Shown here one piece after another: positions 13,032-23,389 of a stretch of 64,000 bases of DNA. Positions within the stretch are counted from its first letter, which is position 1. Each line of letters starts with the position of its first letter. The stretch lies in the NCBI GenBank assembly GCA_963930755.1, contig OZ005738.1:176197832-176261831 (forward strand). The letters run 5' to 3'. This stretch comes from Eudasyphora cyanicolor. Lineage: Eukaryota > Arthropoda > Insecta > Diptera > Muscidae. The notes under the pieces were generated by a model that had not been told where the DNA came from, did no database searches, and saw only the letters and a program-made list of their open reading frames with translations. The position numbers and the translations under genes were made by a program.

Positions 13032-13277
13032 TAGTGAAGGGGTATTGCCTAATTTGAGGAACATCAATTCACATTATTATATGAACCCATAAATATATAT
13101 CTCCAATTTTTTAATCAATTAATAGCATGAACGAATATTCTTCTAACGGAGTGGTAGGTAGGAAGTATTTCGTTCTCGGCTACGTTCGACTTATGGTTTT
13201 CTTTACTTGTTGTAGTTTATGTTTTAATCTACAAATATAAAAAAATTTAATGTAAATTTTATATAAATTTCCTTCAC

Positions 13278-13308
13278 AGTTTCCACAAGTAAAGCAAATA
13301 TCTGAAAA
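13278..13308 (+). promoter_or_regulatory. Probable 3' splice site and short 5' leader of painless
   Basis: A pyrimidine-rich tract ending TTCCTTCACAG at about 13279 lies 29-30 bases before the ATG, and the bases just before the start codon (CTGAAAA-ATG) fit a fly initiation context. This suggests that a 5' untranslated exon lies upstream and is spliced here. The upstream exon itself is not identified. Confidence 0.45.
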
Positions 13309-15507
13309 ATGGGTCCTACTGCACTGAATCGCCTGAAAGATGCTTTCGATAAAAGAAATTTAGAAGAGTTCTCCGTGTGCATTGCTCTGGGTGAGGATCC
13401 TTCGTCGCCATATGACGACGACCTTTGCATTTACTACAAAGTCCTCTCCACCTATGGTTGCTCCCGGTTTGCAGAACAATGCTTAAAATCTCCAAACGTT
13501 CATAAAACAAAATTAGCTGAGCGATCGATTATTTTTGCGGCCAAATCTATGGATCCAAAGATTTTGGAGCTATTACTCCCCAGTGAATGGTTAAATGAAA
13601 AATGGTATGATCTCACTCCTTTAAATTATTTAGCCAAAAATGCCAATAATCAAAATGTGAACAATGTCATCGATTGTATTAAACTTTTGCTGGAGCATAG
13701 AGCTATACCCGATATAGCCGATGTAAATGGCACCACACCTTTAGGTCAATTGCTGCAAAATCAAAACCTAGATAAACGAAACCAAAGGAGGATTATAAAT
13801 GAAATCCTAAAATATGATCCTGTACGAAATGATGCCCTAAAATCGCAGTTAGTGAGCAAATTCCACAATCTACGCTTTTCTAATGATTCTCCCGTCTTAA
13901 ATTCAGGGGAACCTTCACCACTATCGGAGACCAGAGTAATAGATATATTTCCCATGGAACTCTCGAAAGATGAAAAACGGGAAAAGCTTTTGGAGGCAGT
14001 TAAAAATAGACACTACGAATATTTTGATTCTTTATTGGAGAGCGGCGCTGATTATATAGGCGTGGGAGATTCGGGTGATTCGGCATTGGATTATTGCATA
14101 AAATGTGTAAATAGCTATGCTCTTGAAGAGCTCCTACAGAAACATGACTCTAAGTTTGTCTCAACAAAATCTATATTATTAACTTTAGTAATGAGCTTCG
14201 AACGGAATGCAAAGGAGAAAAATATAGAGCTTGCTGAATTTTATGAATGTCTAGACCTATTATTGCTGAAATACAAACGTTTGGATATCAACGAAATCGA
14301 TAGTGAAGGTAAAACCATTCTTCACTACAGCTGCCTTTATTCCGATAGATCTGCAATGGACCTACTGCAAAGGGGAGCCTTTTTGGGAGCGAGAGATAAG
14401 AATGGAATAATGGCTGTCAAGACTATTAACCCCAAAGTTCTGGAAGAATTTTTCAATGGCTTTATTGCCGCTGAAGACGGCGACCAGTCACGTAAAATTT
14501 CTCTAGACTATACCTGTTTCATACCTCCGAAATACGAGTATCAGCTAAATTCTAATCTAGCGTCAATGGATTATGACTCGGATTCTGCCTTAAAGGTTTT
14601 CATAACACCCGAAAATTTTGGATCTTCTCATGACACAAAAGAGTATTTAGAGAGTCATCAGAGCTCATCAAAGATCCTGAAAACTACTATAGCTCCAAAA
14701 CCTTCATTAGCTCCCTGCGCCACTCAAATGGAAATTATCGAAGGCATTGCCAATAACGAACTAAGCAAATATTTACTGGAACATCCTTTGATCTCAATAT
14801 TTCTACTCTTCAAATGGCAACAGTTGAGTCGTCTTTTCTATCTAAACTTTGGGTTATATGTCTTCTTTGCTGCCTCTTGTGTGACCTATATCATTCTGAA
14901 ATTTAGTTGTTTCAATTCAGCCTGGACTACAATATTCTTATACATATCCTGGTTGTCCATTGTTTGTCTTATACTTCGAGAGAGTCTTCAATTGTCCTTG
15001 GCTTGGCATAAATATCTGCATTCATTCTTCAACTATATAGAATGCTTGATGATCATTTTAGCCGTTATAATCTGTAGCGGTTTGAAACTGGATTGCCAAA
15101 CTCAGAAAATACTATCTGTGTTCCTTATCGTATTTATCACCTACGAACTTTTCCAGGTGATGGGATCCCTGCCAATACTCGCAATGTCCACTCGTATGCA
15201 TATGTTCGAAGTGGTCTGCAGTAATTTCCTAAAACATTTTGTGCTATATTCGATATTTATAATATCATTTAGTCTTTGTTTTTACCTAATGATTGGCACT
15301 GAAGCGGATGGGAATACAGAAGACTTCAATGATTTCACCAGCCCTGCGAAGGCTTTTCTTAAGGCTACAGTCATGATGACGGGGGAATTGGATGCCGACT
15401 CTTTGAAGCTTGAAGGAATCAGTTACATACTGTTTTTCCTTTTTCTTTTTATTGTCACAATAGTTCTCTACAACTTACTCAATGGCACAGCAATACGTGA
15501 TATTTTG
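13309..15507 (+). CDS. pain: Painless TRPA channel, first coding exon (residues 1-733)
   Basis: Encodes the N-terminal ankyrin region and the six-helix channel core of a Painless-type TRPA cation channel, a plasma-membrane nociception and heat sensor of flies. Ankyrin-like helices are visible near residues 100-155, 225-290 and 324-385 (LLEHRAIPDIADVNGTTPL; ILHYSCLYSDRSAMDLLQRG). Hydrophobic segments fall at about 508-530, 540-560, 575-592, 600-616, 642-663 and 703-724, with a re-entrant pore segment around 680-695 carrying MMTGELD. The genomic frame runs on to a TGA at 15520-15522, but GTAAGT at 15508 is a strong donor exactly where homology should continue. Joined to 22627-23169 the protein is 913 residues, which matches the length I recall for the Drosophila protein. 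The ATG at 13309 is the first in frame after the probable leader acceptor. Confidence 0.93.
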
Positions 15508-15906
15508 GTAAGTACTTCATGAAAAGTGTGGAAGTTCAGTGGTTTAGAATCGTTTAACATTGTTCACATTTCAACAACGTTTGTTCTTTAAAAGGTAAGG
15601 CAAATTTTATTTTGGGAAGATAAAAATTGTATGACAAATACAAAATATAAAGAATTCTTAATAATTGTACATAACCCATCAACAAGACATAGAAGCTATA
15701 GAACCCCAATCGTATCCTGCTGCATACCGCAGAATACCTGCCGGAGAGGAGTACTATCAGAGAGGCATCATAGAGTTAGGCCTGTGATATCTACTATTGG
15801 AGCGATTAATGCCGCAGTTAAATTAGTCGAAGCTCCTCAGCAGGAATATTAATTTAGCAGACCAGTGGCAATTCTGACTACACTTATATAACACGTTTTC
15901 CTCCGA

Positions 15907-18900
15907 TTAGCTTTAGCTTTAGCTTTAGCTTTAGCTTTAGCTTTAGCTTTAGCTTTAGCTTTAGCTTTAGTTTTAGCTTTAGCTTTAGCTTTAGCTTTAG
16001 CTTTAGCTTTAGCTTTAGCTTTAGCTTTAGCTTTAGCTTTAGCTTTAGCTTTAGCTTTAGCTTTAGCTTTAGCTTTAGCTTTAGCTTTAGCTTTAGCTTT
16101 AGCTTTAGCTTTAGCTTTAGCTTTAGCTTTAGCTTTAGCTTTAGCTTTAGCTTTAGCTTTAGCTTTAGCTTTAGCTTTAGCTTTAGCTTTAGCTTTAGCT
16201 TTAGCTTTAGCTTTAGCTTTAGCTTTAGCTTTAGCTTTAGCTTTAGCTTTAGCTTTAGCTTTAGCTTTAGCTTTAGCTTTAGCTTTAGCTTTAGCTTTAG
16301 CTTTAGCTTTAGCTTTAGCTTTAGCTTTAGCTTTAGCTTTAGCTTTAGCTTTAGCTTTAGCTTTAGCTTTAGTTTTAGCTTTAGCTTTAGCTTTAGCTTT
16401 AGCTTTAGCTTTAGCTTTAGCTTTAGCTTTAGCTTTAGCTTTAGCTTTAGCTTTAGCTTTAGCTTTAGCTTTAGCTTTAGCTTTAGCTTTAGCTTTAGCT
16501 TTAGCTTTAGCTTTAGCTTTAGCTTTAGCTTTAGCTTTAGCTTTAGCTTTAGCTTTAGCTTTAGCTTTAGCTTTAGCTTTAGCTTTAGCTTTAGCTTTAG
16601 CTTTAGCTTTAGCTTTAGCTTTAGCTTTAGCTTTAGCTTTAGCTTTAGCTTTAGCTTTAGCTTTAGCTTTAGCTTTAGCTTTAGCTTTAGCTTTAGCTTT
16701 AGCTTTAGCTTTAGCTTTAGCTTTAGCTTTAGCTTTAGCTTTAGCTTTAACTTTAGCTTTAGCTTTAGCTTTAGCTTTAGCTTTAGCTTTAGCTTTAGCT
16801 TTAGCTTTAGCTTTAGCTTTAGCTTTAGCTTTAGCTTTAGCTTTAGCTTTAGCTTTAGCTTTAGCTTTAGCTTTAGCTTTAGCTTTAGCTTTAGCTTTAG
16901 CTTTAGCTTTAGCTTTAGCTTTAGCTTTAGCTTTAGCTTTAGCTTTAGCTTTAGCTTTAGCTTTAGCTTTAGCTTTAGCTTTAGCTTTAGCTTTAGCTTT
17001 AGCTTTAGCTTTAGCTTTAGCTTTAGCTTTAGCTTTAGCTTTAGCTTTAGCTTTAGCTTTAGCTTTAGCTTTAGCTTTAGCTTTAGCTTTAGCTTTAGCT
17101 TTAGCTTTAGCTTTAGCTTTAGCTTTAGCTTTAGCTTTAGCTTTAGCTTTAGCTTTAGCTTTAGCTTTAGCTTTAGCTTTAGCTTTAGCTTTAGCTTTAG
17201 CTTTAGCTTTAGCTTTAGCTTTAGCTTTAGCTTTAGCTTTAGCTTTAGCTTTAGCTTTAGCTTTAGCTTTAGCTTTAGCTTTAGCTTTAGCTTTAGCTTT
17301 AGCTTTAGCTTTAGCTTTAGCTTTAGCTTTAGCTTTAGCTTTAGCTTTAGCTTTAGCTTTAGCTTTAGCTTTAGCTTTAGCTTTAGCTTTAGCTTTAGCT
17401 TTAGCTTTAGCTTTAGCTTTAGCTTTAGCTTTAGCTTTAGCTTTAGCTTTAGCTTTAGCTTTAGCTTTAGCTTTAGCTTTAGCTTTAGCTTTAGCTTTAG
17501 CTTTAGCTTTAGCTTTAGCTTTAGCTTTAGCTTTAGCTTTAGCTTTAGCTTTAGCTTTAGCTTTAGCTTTAGCTTTAGCTTTAGCTTTAGCTTTAGCTTT
17601 AGCTTTAGCTTTAGCTTTAGCTTTAGCTTTAGCTTTAGCTTTAGCTTTAGCTTTAGCTTTAGCTTTAGCTTTAGCTTTAGCTTTAGCTTTAGCTTTAGCT
17701 TTAGCTTTAGCTTTAGCTTTAGCTTTAGCTTTAGCTTTAGCTTTAGCTTTAGCTTTAGCTTTAGCTTTAGCTTTAGCTTTAGCTTTAGCTTTAGCTTTAG
17801 CTTTAGCTTTAGCTTTAGCTTTAGCTTTAGCTTTAGCTTTAGCTTTAGCTTTAGCTTTAGCTTTAGCTTTAGCTTTAGCTTTAGCTTTAGCTTTAGCTTT
17901 AGCTTTAGCTTTAGCTTTAGCTTTAGCTTTAGCTTTAGCTTTAGCTTTAGCTTTAGCTTTAGCTTTAGCTTTAGCTTTAGCTTTAGCTTTAGCTTTAGCT
18001 TTAGCTTTAGCTTTAGCTTTAGCTTTAGCTTTAGCTTTAGCTTTAGCTTTAGCTTTAGCTTTAGCTTTAGCTTTAGCTTTAGCTTTAGCTTTAGCTTTAG
18101 CTTTAGCTTTAGCTTTAGCTTTAGCTTTAGCTTTAGCTTTAGCTTTAGCTTTAGCTTTAGCTTTAGCTTTAGCTTTAGCTTTAGCTTTAGCTTTAGCTTT
18201 AGCTTTAGCTTTAGCTTTAGCTTTAGCTTTAGCTTTAGCTTTAGCTTTAGCTTTAGCTTTAGCTTTAGCTTTAGCTTTAGCTTTAGCTTTAGCTTTAGCT
18301 TTAGCTTTAGCTTTAGCTTTAGCTTTAGCTTTAGCTTTAGCTTTAGCTTTAGCTTTAGCTTTAGCTTTAGCTTTAGCTTTAGCTTTAGCTTTAGCTTTAG
18401 CTTTAGCTTTAGCTTTAGCTTTAGCTTTAGCTTTAGCTTTAGCTTTAGCTTTAGCTTTAGCTTTAGCTTTAGCTTTAGCTTTAGCTTTAGCTTTAGCTTT
18501 AGCTTTAGCTTTAGCTTTAGCTTTAGCTTTAGCTTTAGCTTTAGCTTTAGCTTTAGCTTTAGCTTTAGCTTTAGCTTTAGCTTTAGCTTTAGCTTTAGCT
18601 TTAGCTTTAGCTTTAGCTTTAGCTTTAGCTTTAGCTTTAGCTTTAGCTTTAGCTTTAGCTTTAGCTTTAGCTTTAGCTTTAGCTTTAGCTTTAGCTTTAG
18701 CTTTAGCTTTAGCTTTAGCTTTAGCTTTAGCTTTAGCTTTAGCTTTAGCTTTAGCTTTAGCTTTAGCTTTAGCTTTAGCTTTAGCTTTAGCTTTAGCTTT
18801 AGCTTTAGCTTTAGCTTTAGCTTTAGCTTTAGCTTTAGCTTTAGCTTTAGCTTTAGCTTTAGCTTTAGCTTTAGCTTTAGCTTTAGCTTTAGCTTTAGCT

Positions 18901-19191
18901 TTAGCTTTAGCTTTAGCTTTAGCTTTAGCTTTAGCTTTAGCTTTAGCTTTAGCTTTAGCTTTAGCTTTAGCTTTAGCTTTAGCTTTAGCTTTAGCTTTAG
19001 CTTTAGCTTTAGCTTTAGCTTTAGCTTTAGCTTTAGCTTTAGCTTTAGCTTTAGCTTTAGCTTTAGCTTTAGCTTTAGCTTTAGCTTTAGCTTTAGCTTT
19101 AGCTTTAGCTTTAGCTTTAGCTTTAGCTTTAGCTTTAGCTTTAGCTTTAGCTTAGGCTTTAGCTTTAGCTTAAGCTTTGGGTTTAGGTTTG
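15907..19191 (+). repeat. (TTTAGC)n hexanucleotide satellite, about 541 copies
   Basis: From 15907 to about 19153 the sequence is an uninterrupted 6-bp tandem array. I see only three substitutions, at 15971 (C to T), 16373 (C to T) and 16750 (G to A), all in the first 850 bp. The next 2.4 kb shows no variant. The right edge (19154-19191) decays into TTAGGC, TAAGCTTTGG and GTTTAGG variants. The array lies wholly inside the painless intron. Two plus-strand frames read (FS)n and (LA)n without stops and the third has a TAG each unit; on the minus strand (AK)n and (LK)n are open. It is not TTAGG telomeric repeat. Confidence 0.98.
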
Positions 19192-19199
19192 CAGTCCAT

Positions 19200-19464
19200 T
19201 TTTCTACGAAACGGGCAACCCCTCCCGTTGATTCAAATAAGTTTGGGTGTAGGTTTACCTGCCGCCTTCTGGAGAGAGAGGATGTTCTATTGATGTCTCC
19301 TCTTCATCCCCGCAGGTTCTGCAAAAGTTTATTCTCCAGATCTTCAATATCTATGTGTTTGGAGTTTAGACAGTCCCACATCTGCCTGGAATGTATTGAA
19401 CAGTCTTCAAAACAGACTCACTTAGGCTAGTCCCCAAAGAAATTAGAGCCTAAGTACACAAGAG
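19200..19464 (-). mobile_element. Antisense LINE 3'-region scrap
   Basis: Phrases such as 'ctcttcatccccgcaggttc', 'tgcaaaagtttattctccag', 'tttggagtttagacagtccc' and 'tgcctggaatgtattgaaca' recur around 23560-23650, 23815-23850 and 24118-24160, where they lie beside RNase H-like sequence read on the minus strand. This marks a diverged fragment of the same LINE family. No intact reading frame. Confidence 0.5.
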
Positions 19465-19948
19465 ATGTTGTTGTTGACAAGACCTGCAATATCTTTCCGT
19501 GCCAATAAGACAGTGGCCTGTCAAGATAGACACGACAAGTCAGACGTCCTTTGTGTTGGTTGGTTAAGGCTAAATCTACTGGGGTCGCTAATGATTGGGA
19601 TGCCTATAAAGAGCAACTCAAGATCTATAAGAAGGAGCTTAGAAAGGCGCAAAGGCGCTCTTGGTATACCTTCTGTGATGAAGTGGAAAAGGTCTCCGAC
19701 GCCGCTAGGCTGAGCGGAGACTCTGCTTCACCCTGTACAGTGGGATATTTACAGGATGAGGCAAATAACTGGACCAAAAACAGCGAGCAGTCGCCCAATG
19801 TACTGCTCGACACACATTTCCCGGGGAACTCTGTAACAGAACCCGAGGATCAAATTTATATATCAAACAGGTTGGTTTCGATGAGGGGCATTTCAGCCCT
19901 TGGTAACACTAGGGACCTAAACTGGTCTATGTGAGCTTGTAAAAAAAA
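19465..19948 (+). pseudogene. Jockey/R1-like LINE fragment with A tail
   Basis: The frame 19551-19934 reads NDWDAYKEQLKIYKKELRKA and SWYTFCDEVEKVSDAARL, which resembles the segment between endonuclease and reverse transcriptase of jockey/R1-like LINEs. It then jumps to a C-terminal part (SNRLVSMRGISALGNTRD), so the catalytic middle is deleted. The phrase 'tatcaaacaggttggttt' near 19862 also occurs near 36428 at the end of another LINE fragment. The fragment ends in eight A residues at 19941-19948, where a foldback element is inserted; the A tract and following 'tacggctgccaccctaacct' resume at 21561. Confidence 0.65.
19940..19948. repeat. Target-site duplication (TAAAAAAAA), left copy
   Basis: T plus eight A just before GGCGACC. 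The identical nine bases follow the right end of the foldback element at 21560-21568, indicating a 9-bp target duplication within the A tract of the LINE fragment. Homopolymer makes the exact edges slightly ambiguous. Confidence 0.75.
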
Positions 19949-21559
19949 GGCGACCTGTCATAACGCCCAACGGACATAACGCCCAAATTTTTTTTTGGGC
20001 CTTATGACTTCTCTAAGTGCGGTCATAACACCCAATTTTGTTTTGGGCCTTATGACCTCTCTAGATGCGGACACAAGGCCCAAAAAAGAAGGGACATAAC
20101 GCCCAATTTTTTTTGGGCTTTATGACCGCGCCTTATGCGGTCATAACGCCCAAATATTATTTTGTAATTCTCTCTCTATTAATGTGTAAAGTCGAATACT
20201 TTTGGGAAAAATGTATTATGATTGTAAAAGAAGTTAATTCAGGCTCAGAAATGCCTTCGATGGTTGTAATTGAAATATTCATTCAGTTGTTTTTGAAACA
20301 GTGACGAGAATGGGTGATATAGTTGAATTTCAGTTTGTTGGGGTGCTCGCAGAAACTGCAAATTAGTTTACACCAAATGCAAAAGGAAAAACCTAAATAT
20401 AGAAGCATTGGCATTATTTTCAATAGGGTATGATATATGTTGATATTAAGTCTTAAAGCCATACGTATGATGAAGATAAATACTTGCAGAAAAGCCGAGT
20501 GCAAAGAATTCTACGAGTAATCGCGCGCGCGATTACTTTTTTCGATTTAATACTACCATATTTGATATGTTTGGGAAATTAAATTTGGATAAGGCCCTAT
20601 ATGTATGATGAAGATAAGAACTTGCAGAAAAGCCGAGTGTAAAGAATTCTACGAGAAATCGCGCGCTCGGCCATACCAACATATTTGAAATGTCTGGGAA
20701 ATTAAATTTGGATAAGGCCCTATACGTATGACGAAGATAAGGACTTGAAGAAAAGCCGAGTGTAAAGAATTCTATGAGTAATCGCGCGCGCGATTACTTT
20801 TTTCGATTTAATACTACCATATTTGATATGTTTGGGAAATTAAATTTGGATAAGGCCCTATATGTATGATGAAGATAAGAACTTGCAGAAAAGCCGAGTG
20901 TAAAGAATTCTACGAGAAATCGCGCGCGCGATTACTCATAGAATTCTTTACACTCGGTTTTTCTTCAAGTTCTTAACTACATCACAAATATTGTTTTTCG
21001 ATTTAATAATACCATATTTGATATGTTTGGGAAATTAAATTTGGATAAGGCCCTATATGTATGATGAAGATAAGAACTTGCAGAAAAGCCGAGTGTAAAG
21101 AATTCTACGAGAAATCGCGCGCGCGATTACTCATAGAATTCTTTACACTCGGCTTTTCTGAAAGTTCTTATCTTCATCATACGTATTGCTTTAAGACTTA
21201 ATATAAACTTATCATACCCTATTGAAAATAATGCCAATGCTTCCATATTTAGGTTTTTCCTTTTGCCTTTTTAGGAAATTGTGGGGCAGGTGGAAGAAAT
21301 TTACATTTGATTTAAATTGAACCATATCTTGAAAGTACTTCCAATAAATATTAAATAATCACATAAATTATTACTACTTATCATTACAAAAACAATAAAA
21401 AGGACATAAAGCCCAAAAAAAAATTTGGGCCATATGTCCGAGCATGGGTCGGTCATAAGGCCCAAAACCAAATTGGGCGTTATGACCGCAATTATAGAGG
21501 TCATAAAGTCCAAAAAAAATTTTGGGCGTTATGTCCGTTGGGCGTTATGACCGGTCACC
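19949..21559. mobile_element. 1.6-kb foldback/MULE-like element with long compound inverted ends
   Basis: The ends GGCGACCTGTCATAACGCCC (left) and the reverse complement of the right end, GGTGACCGGTCATAACGCCC, match, and the similarity continues for about 190-200 bp. Each end is itself made of alternating units with GGTCATAACGCCCAA and TTGGGCCTTATGACC, so the ends can fold on themselves. A second inverted pair lies inside (about 20370-20530 against 21110-21275), enclosing tandem hairpin units. No transposase frame is present. Long inverted ends with 9-bp target duplication are known for foldback and Mutator-like elements; which one applies is inference. Confidence 0.85.
20440..21190. repeat. 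Tandem and inverted CGCGCGCG hairpin units
   Basis: The phrase 'aaaagccgagtgtaaagaat' plus TCTACGAG and ATCGCGCGCGCGATT recurs near 20490, 20630, 20755, 20890 and 21085, spaced about 125-190 bp, with 'tactaccatatttgatatgt' between units. Two positions (about 20917-20975 and 21113-21180) have the inverted partner directly after the CGCGCGCG centre, giving near-perfect hairpins of about 35-60 bp per arm. GC alternation here is unlike the AT-rich surroundings. Confidence 0.85.
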
Positions 21560-21568
21560 TAAAAAAAA

Positions 21569-22310
21569 TACGGCTGCCACCCTAACCTAAACCTTGTGTT
21601 GGTTATTTTGGAGTTTAGGCGGGGCACATCAGAGAAGATATTACTACCGACTGTTCAGAACATTAATGTTCAGCAATTAAGCAAAACATACACTTTTAAT
21701 AGCTAAGATTGGTAAATGCAACGTGAACAGGTAGCCTTTTTGCAATGGATAGCTCAAGTTCCTCAGAAAATACACCAAAGCAAACATAGTTGTGGAGTTT
21801 GAAACCATCAGTACGAGTATATAACTTAATGAGTCCCTTATGTACTGGGATACGACTATTCCATTCTGATTTATCAGGTATCAGTAGTGTTCATTGGTAT
21901 GTCTCTGAATGTTGAGTATTGCATATTTGACTGTTGGGACATATCCTTAAAAGATCTGCGACAGTCGAGAGCAGTTTTTGAATTCGACACAAAAAAAATT
22001 ATAGCGGCCTGACTATCAGAGTAAATAATGATACCGACTTTGGTCAGAACATTCATTCTAAGACATTCTGCTATCTCTCTTGTAAGTAAATAATTCAGTT
22101 ACCTGCAGTATTTCCGCTATAGATACACGAAGCTGGAGTTCCTTAGAAAAGAAAAAAACCCTAGGCGTGCGATGACAAATACAATTTACAAAATTACAGC
22201 ACATACAATTAAAACCTAATTCCTGTCTGAATAGAAAAGTTTGGATATGTTGCTGTAGGTCTTGGAACGTCCATTCATACAAATACATATATATTACATA
22301 TCCCAAAAAT
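21569..22310 (-). pseudogene. LINE RNase H domain remnant, antisense within intron
   Basis: On the minus strand, 22056-21874 reads IIIYSDSQAAIIFF and SKTALDCRRSFKDMSQQ, the core of an RNase H domain of jockey/R1-type LINEs (YSDSQAAI motif). Downstream on the same strand the phrase FGVFSEELELSIAKRLP can be traced, but frames are broken. It is opposite in orientation to painless and cannot be an exon. The left 70 bases (21569-21640) continue the sense LINE tail interrupted by the foldback element. Confidence 0.6.
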
Positions 22311-22626
22311 GTTTATTATTCTGAACAGTTTTCGATCTAAAGTTTTATTTATTATTATTTGACAATGGAGTCCACTTTGTAAAAACTATGAAGGTTGAAG
22401 AAGTGTGGGGTGACGTACAAATTGTGTATGTCTACTGTTCTTAGTTATACTAACAAATCAAAAATGATCGCTATATTAAAAACTTAATGAATTTTGAACG
22501 ATGGGTATCGATGCTAAACCATAACGAATCTTCAGGAAATAGCTTAGTTATATTATTCTATTTCACTTTTTCTTCGGACTTCATTTTTAGTTGATAATTC
22601 TAAATCCCACTTTATTTTTTCCCTAG

Positions 22627-23169
22627 GAAATTGAAGGCCAAGCGAAAATTAACGAAATCGGACATCGCGTTAAATTAATCTGTCGATATGATCAAATCCT
22701 CAATGACCACTGGTATTGTATAACGTATATACAGAAGCTTAAGTTTCGAAGACGAAATGTTCTACGGTTATTGTTTCCATTTTACATTGACAACATCTCA
22801 ATATTTCCTGAAAAATTCCTTGGTACTCGAGACCGGGTTGCCAGACCTGACTGGCGCTTGAAGTCGACCATTGCAAAGGCACTTGGTGTGGGCACCGACA
22901 GGAAGGGAAACAATGAAATTCCATTGGATAATGCAATGATTCAAAGTGTACTTAATATTCTAAATGAACGAAACAAAGTGGTAGTATCACAGGATCACGG
23001 ACTAGCTGAAGATATTAAGGACCGTTTAGACCACATCGAGAAACGTTTAGCTGACATTGAAGAATATCTGGAGCCTATACGAAATATCGCTAACCAATTA
23101 AAAGCTATAAGAAATGCTGTAGATGACATCAATGAGAAATGGGAAAACAAAATAAAAAGTAGTGCGTAG
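22627..23169 (+). CDS. pain: Painless TRPA channel, last coding exon (residues 734-913)
   Basis: Starts at GAAATTGAAGGC directly after the acceptor CCCTAG and keeps the frame of the upstream exon, giving EIEGQAKINEIGHRVKLICR and onward to the TAG at 23167-23169. This is the cytosolic C-terminal tail of Painless. It ends in a strongly amphipathic, probably coiled-coil segment (about residues 860-905: KDRLDHIEKRLADIEEYLE, then QLKAIRNAVDDINEKW), a feature that in TRPA channels supports tetramer assembly. The exon is 181 codons including the stop and together with the first exon makes 913 residues. Confidence 0.92.
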   Translation, partial: EIEGQAKINEIGHRVKLICRYDQILNDHWYCITYIQKLKFRRRNVLRLLFPFYIDNISIFPEKFLGTRDRVARPDWRLKSTIAKALGVGTDRKGNNEIPLDNAMIQSVLNILNERNKVVVSQDHGLAEDIKDRLDHIEKRLADIEEYLEPIRNIANQLKAIRNAVDDINEKWENKIKSSA

Positions 23170-23248
23170 TGTTATTTTATATATGTAGTCCTGCAAAAAC
23201 AAAGAGGAATAATGTTTATCCTCAGTTGACTAAATTCTTGGGGTCTTG

Positions 23249-23307
23249 AATAAAATTAATAAGCATAGTTTGAAATGTACTTGTGTATAATATTGGATAC
23301 CAATAAA
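23249..23307 (+). terminator. Candidate painless polyadenylation signals
   Basis: AATAAA occurs at 23249-23254 and again at 23302-23307, 80 and 133 bases after the painless stop codon. Either could direct cleavage. The 3' untranslated region would then be short, ending before the antisense LINE debris that starts near 23390. Confidence 0.6.
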
Positions 23308-23389
23308 CTCTGTGATTCGCAAGAACCTAAACATATTTTATTTATCCTGGACTGAAATGGACTTTTAAAATGTGTTCTTTTAAGAGGTA

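Larger units (their letters stand above)
15508..22626 (+). other. pain: Large painless intron (7119 bp)
   Basis: Donor TTG|GTAAGT at 15508 and acceptor TTTTTTCCCTAG|GAA ending at 22626 keep phase 0. The intron interrupts the coding sequence just after the last pore helix. It contains a 3.2-kb hexamer satellite, an antisense LINE scrap, a sense LINE fragment, a foldback element inserted in that fragment, and an antisense RNase H remnant. An in-frame stop lies 12 bases into the intron, so retention would give a channel lacking the C-terminal tail. Confidence 0.85.

Noticed and set aside
15508..15522. Painless ending at the genomic TGA at 15520-15522
   Set aside because: A GTAAGT donor lies just before, and the expected C-terminal tail is found in frame at 22627-23169, giving the full family length.
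15907..19191. Telomeric repeat or telomere scar
   Set aside because: Unit is TTTAGC, not TTAGG, and flies maintain telomeres without telomerase; a plain hexamer microsatellite explains it.
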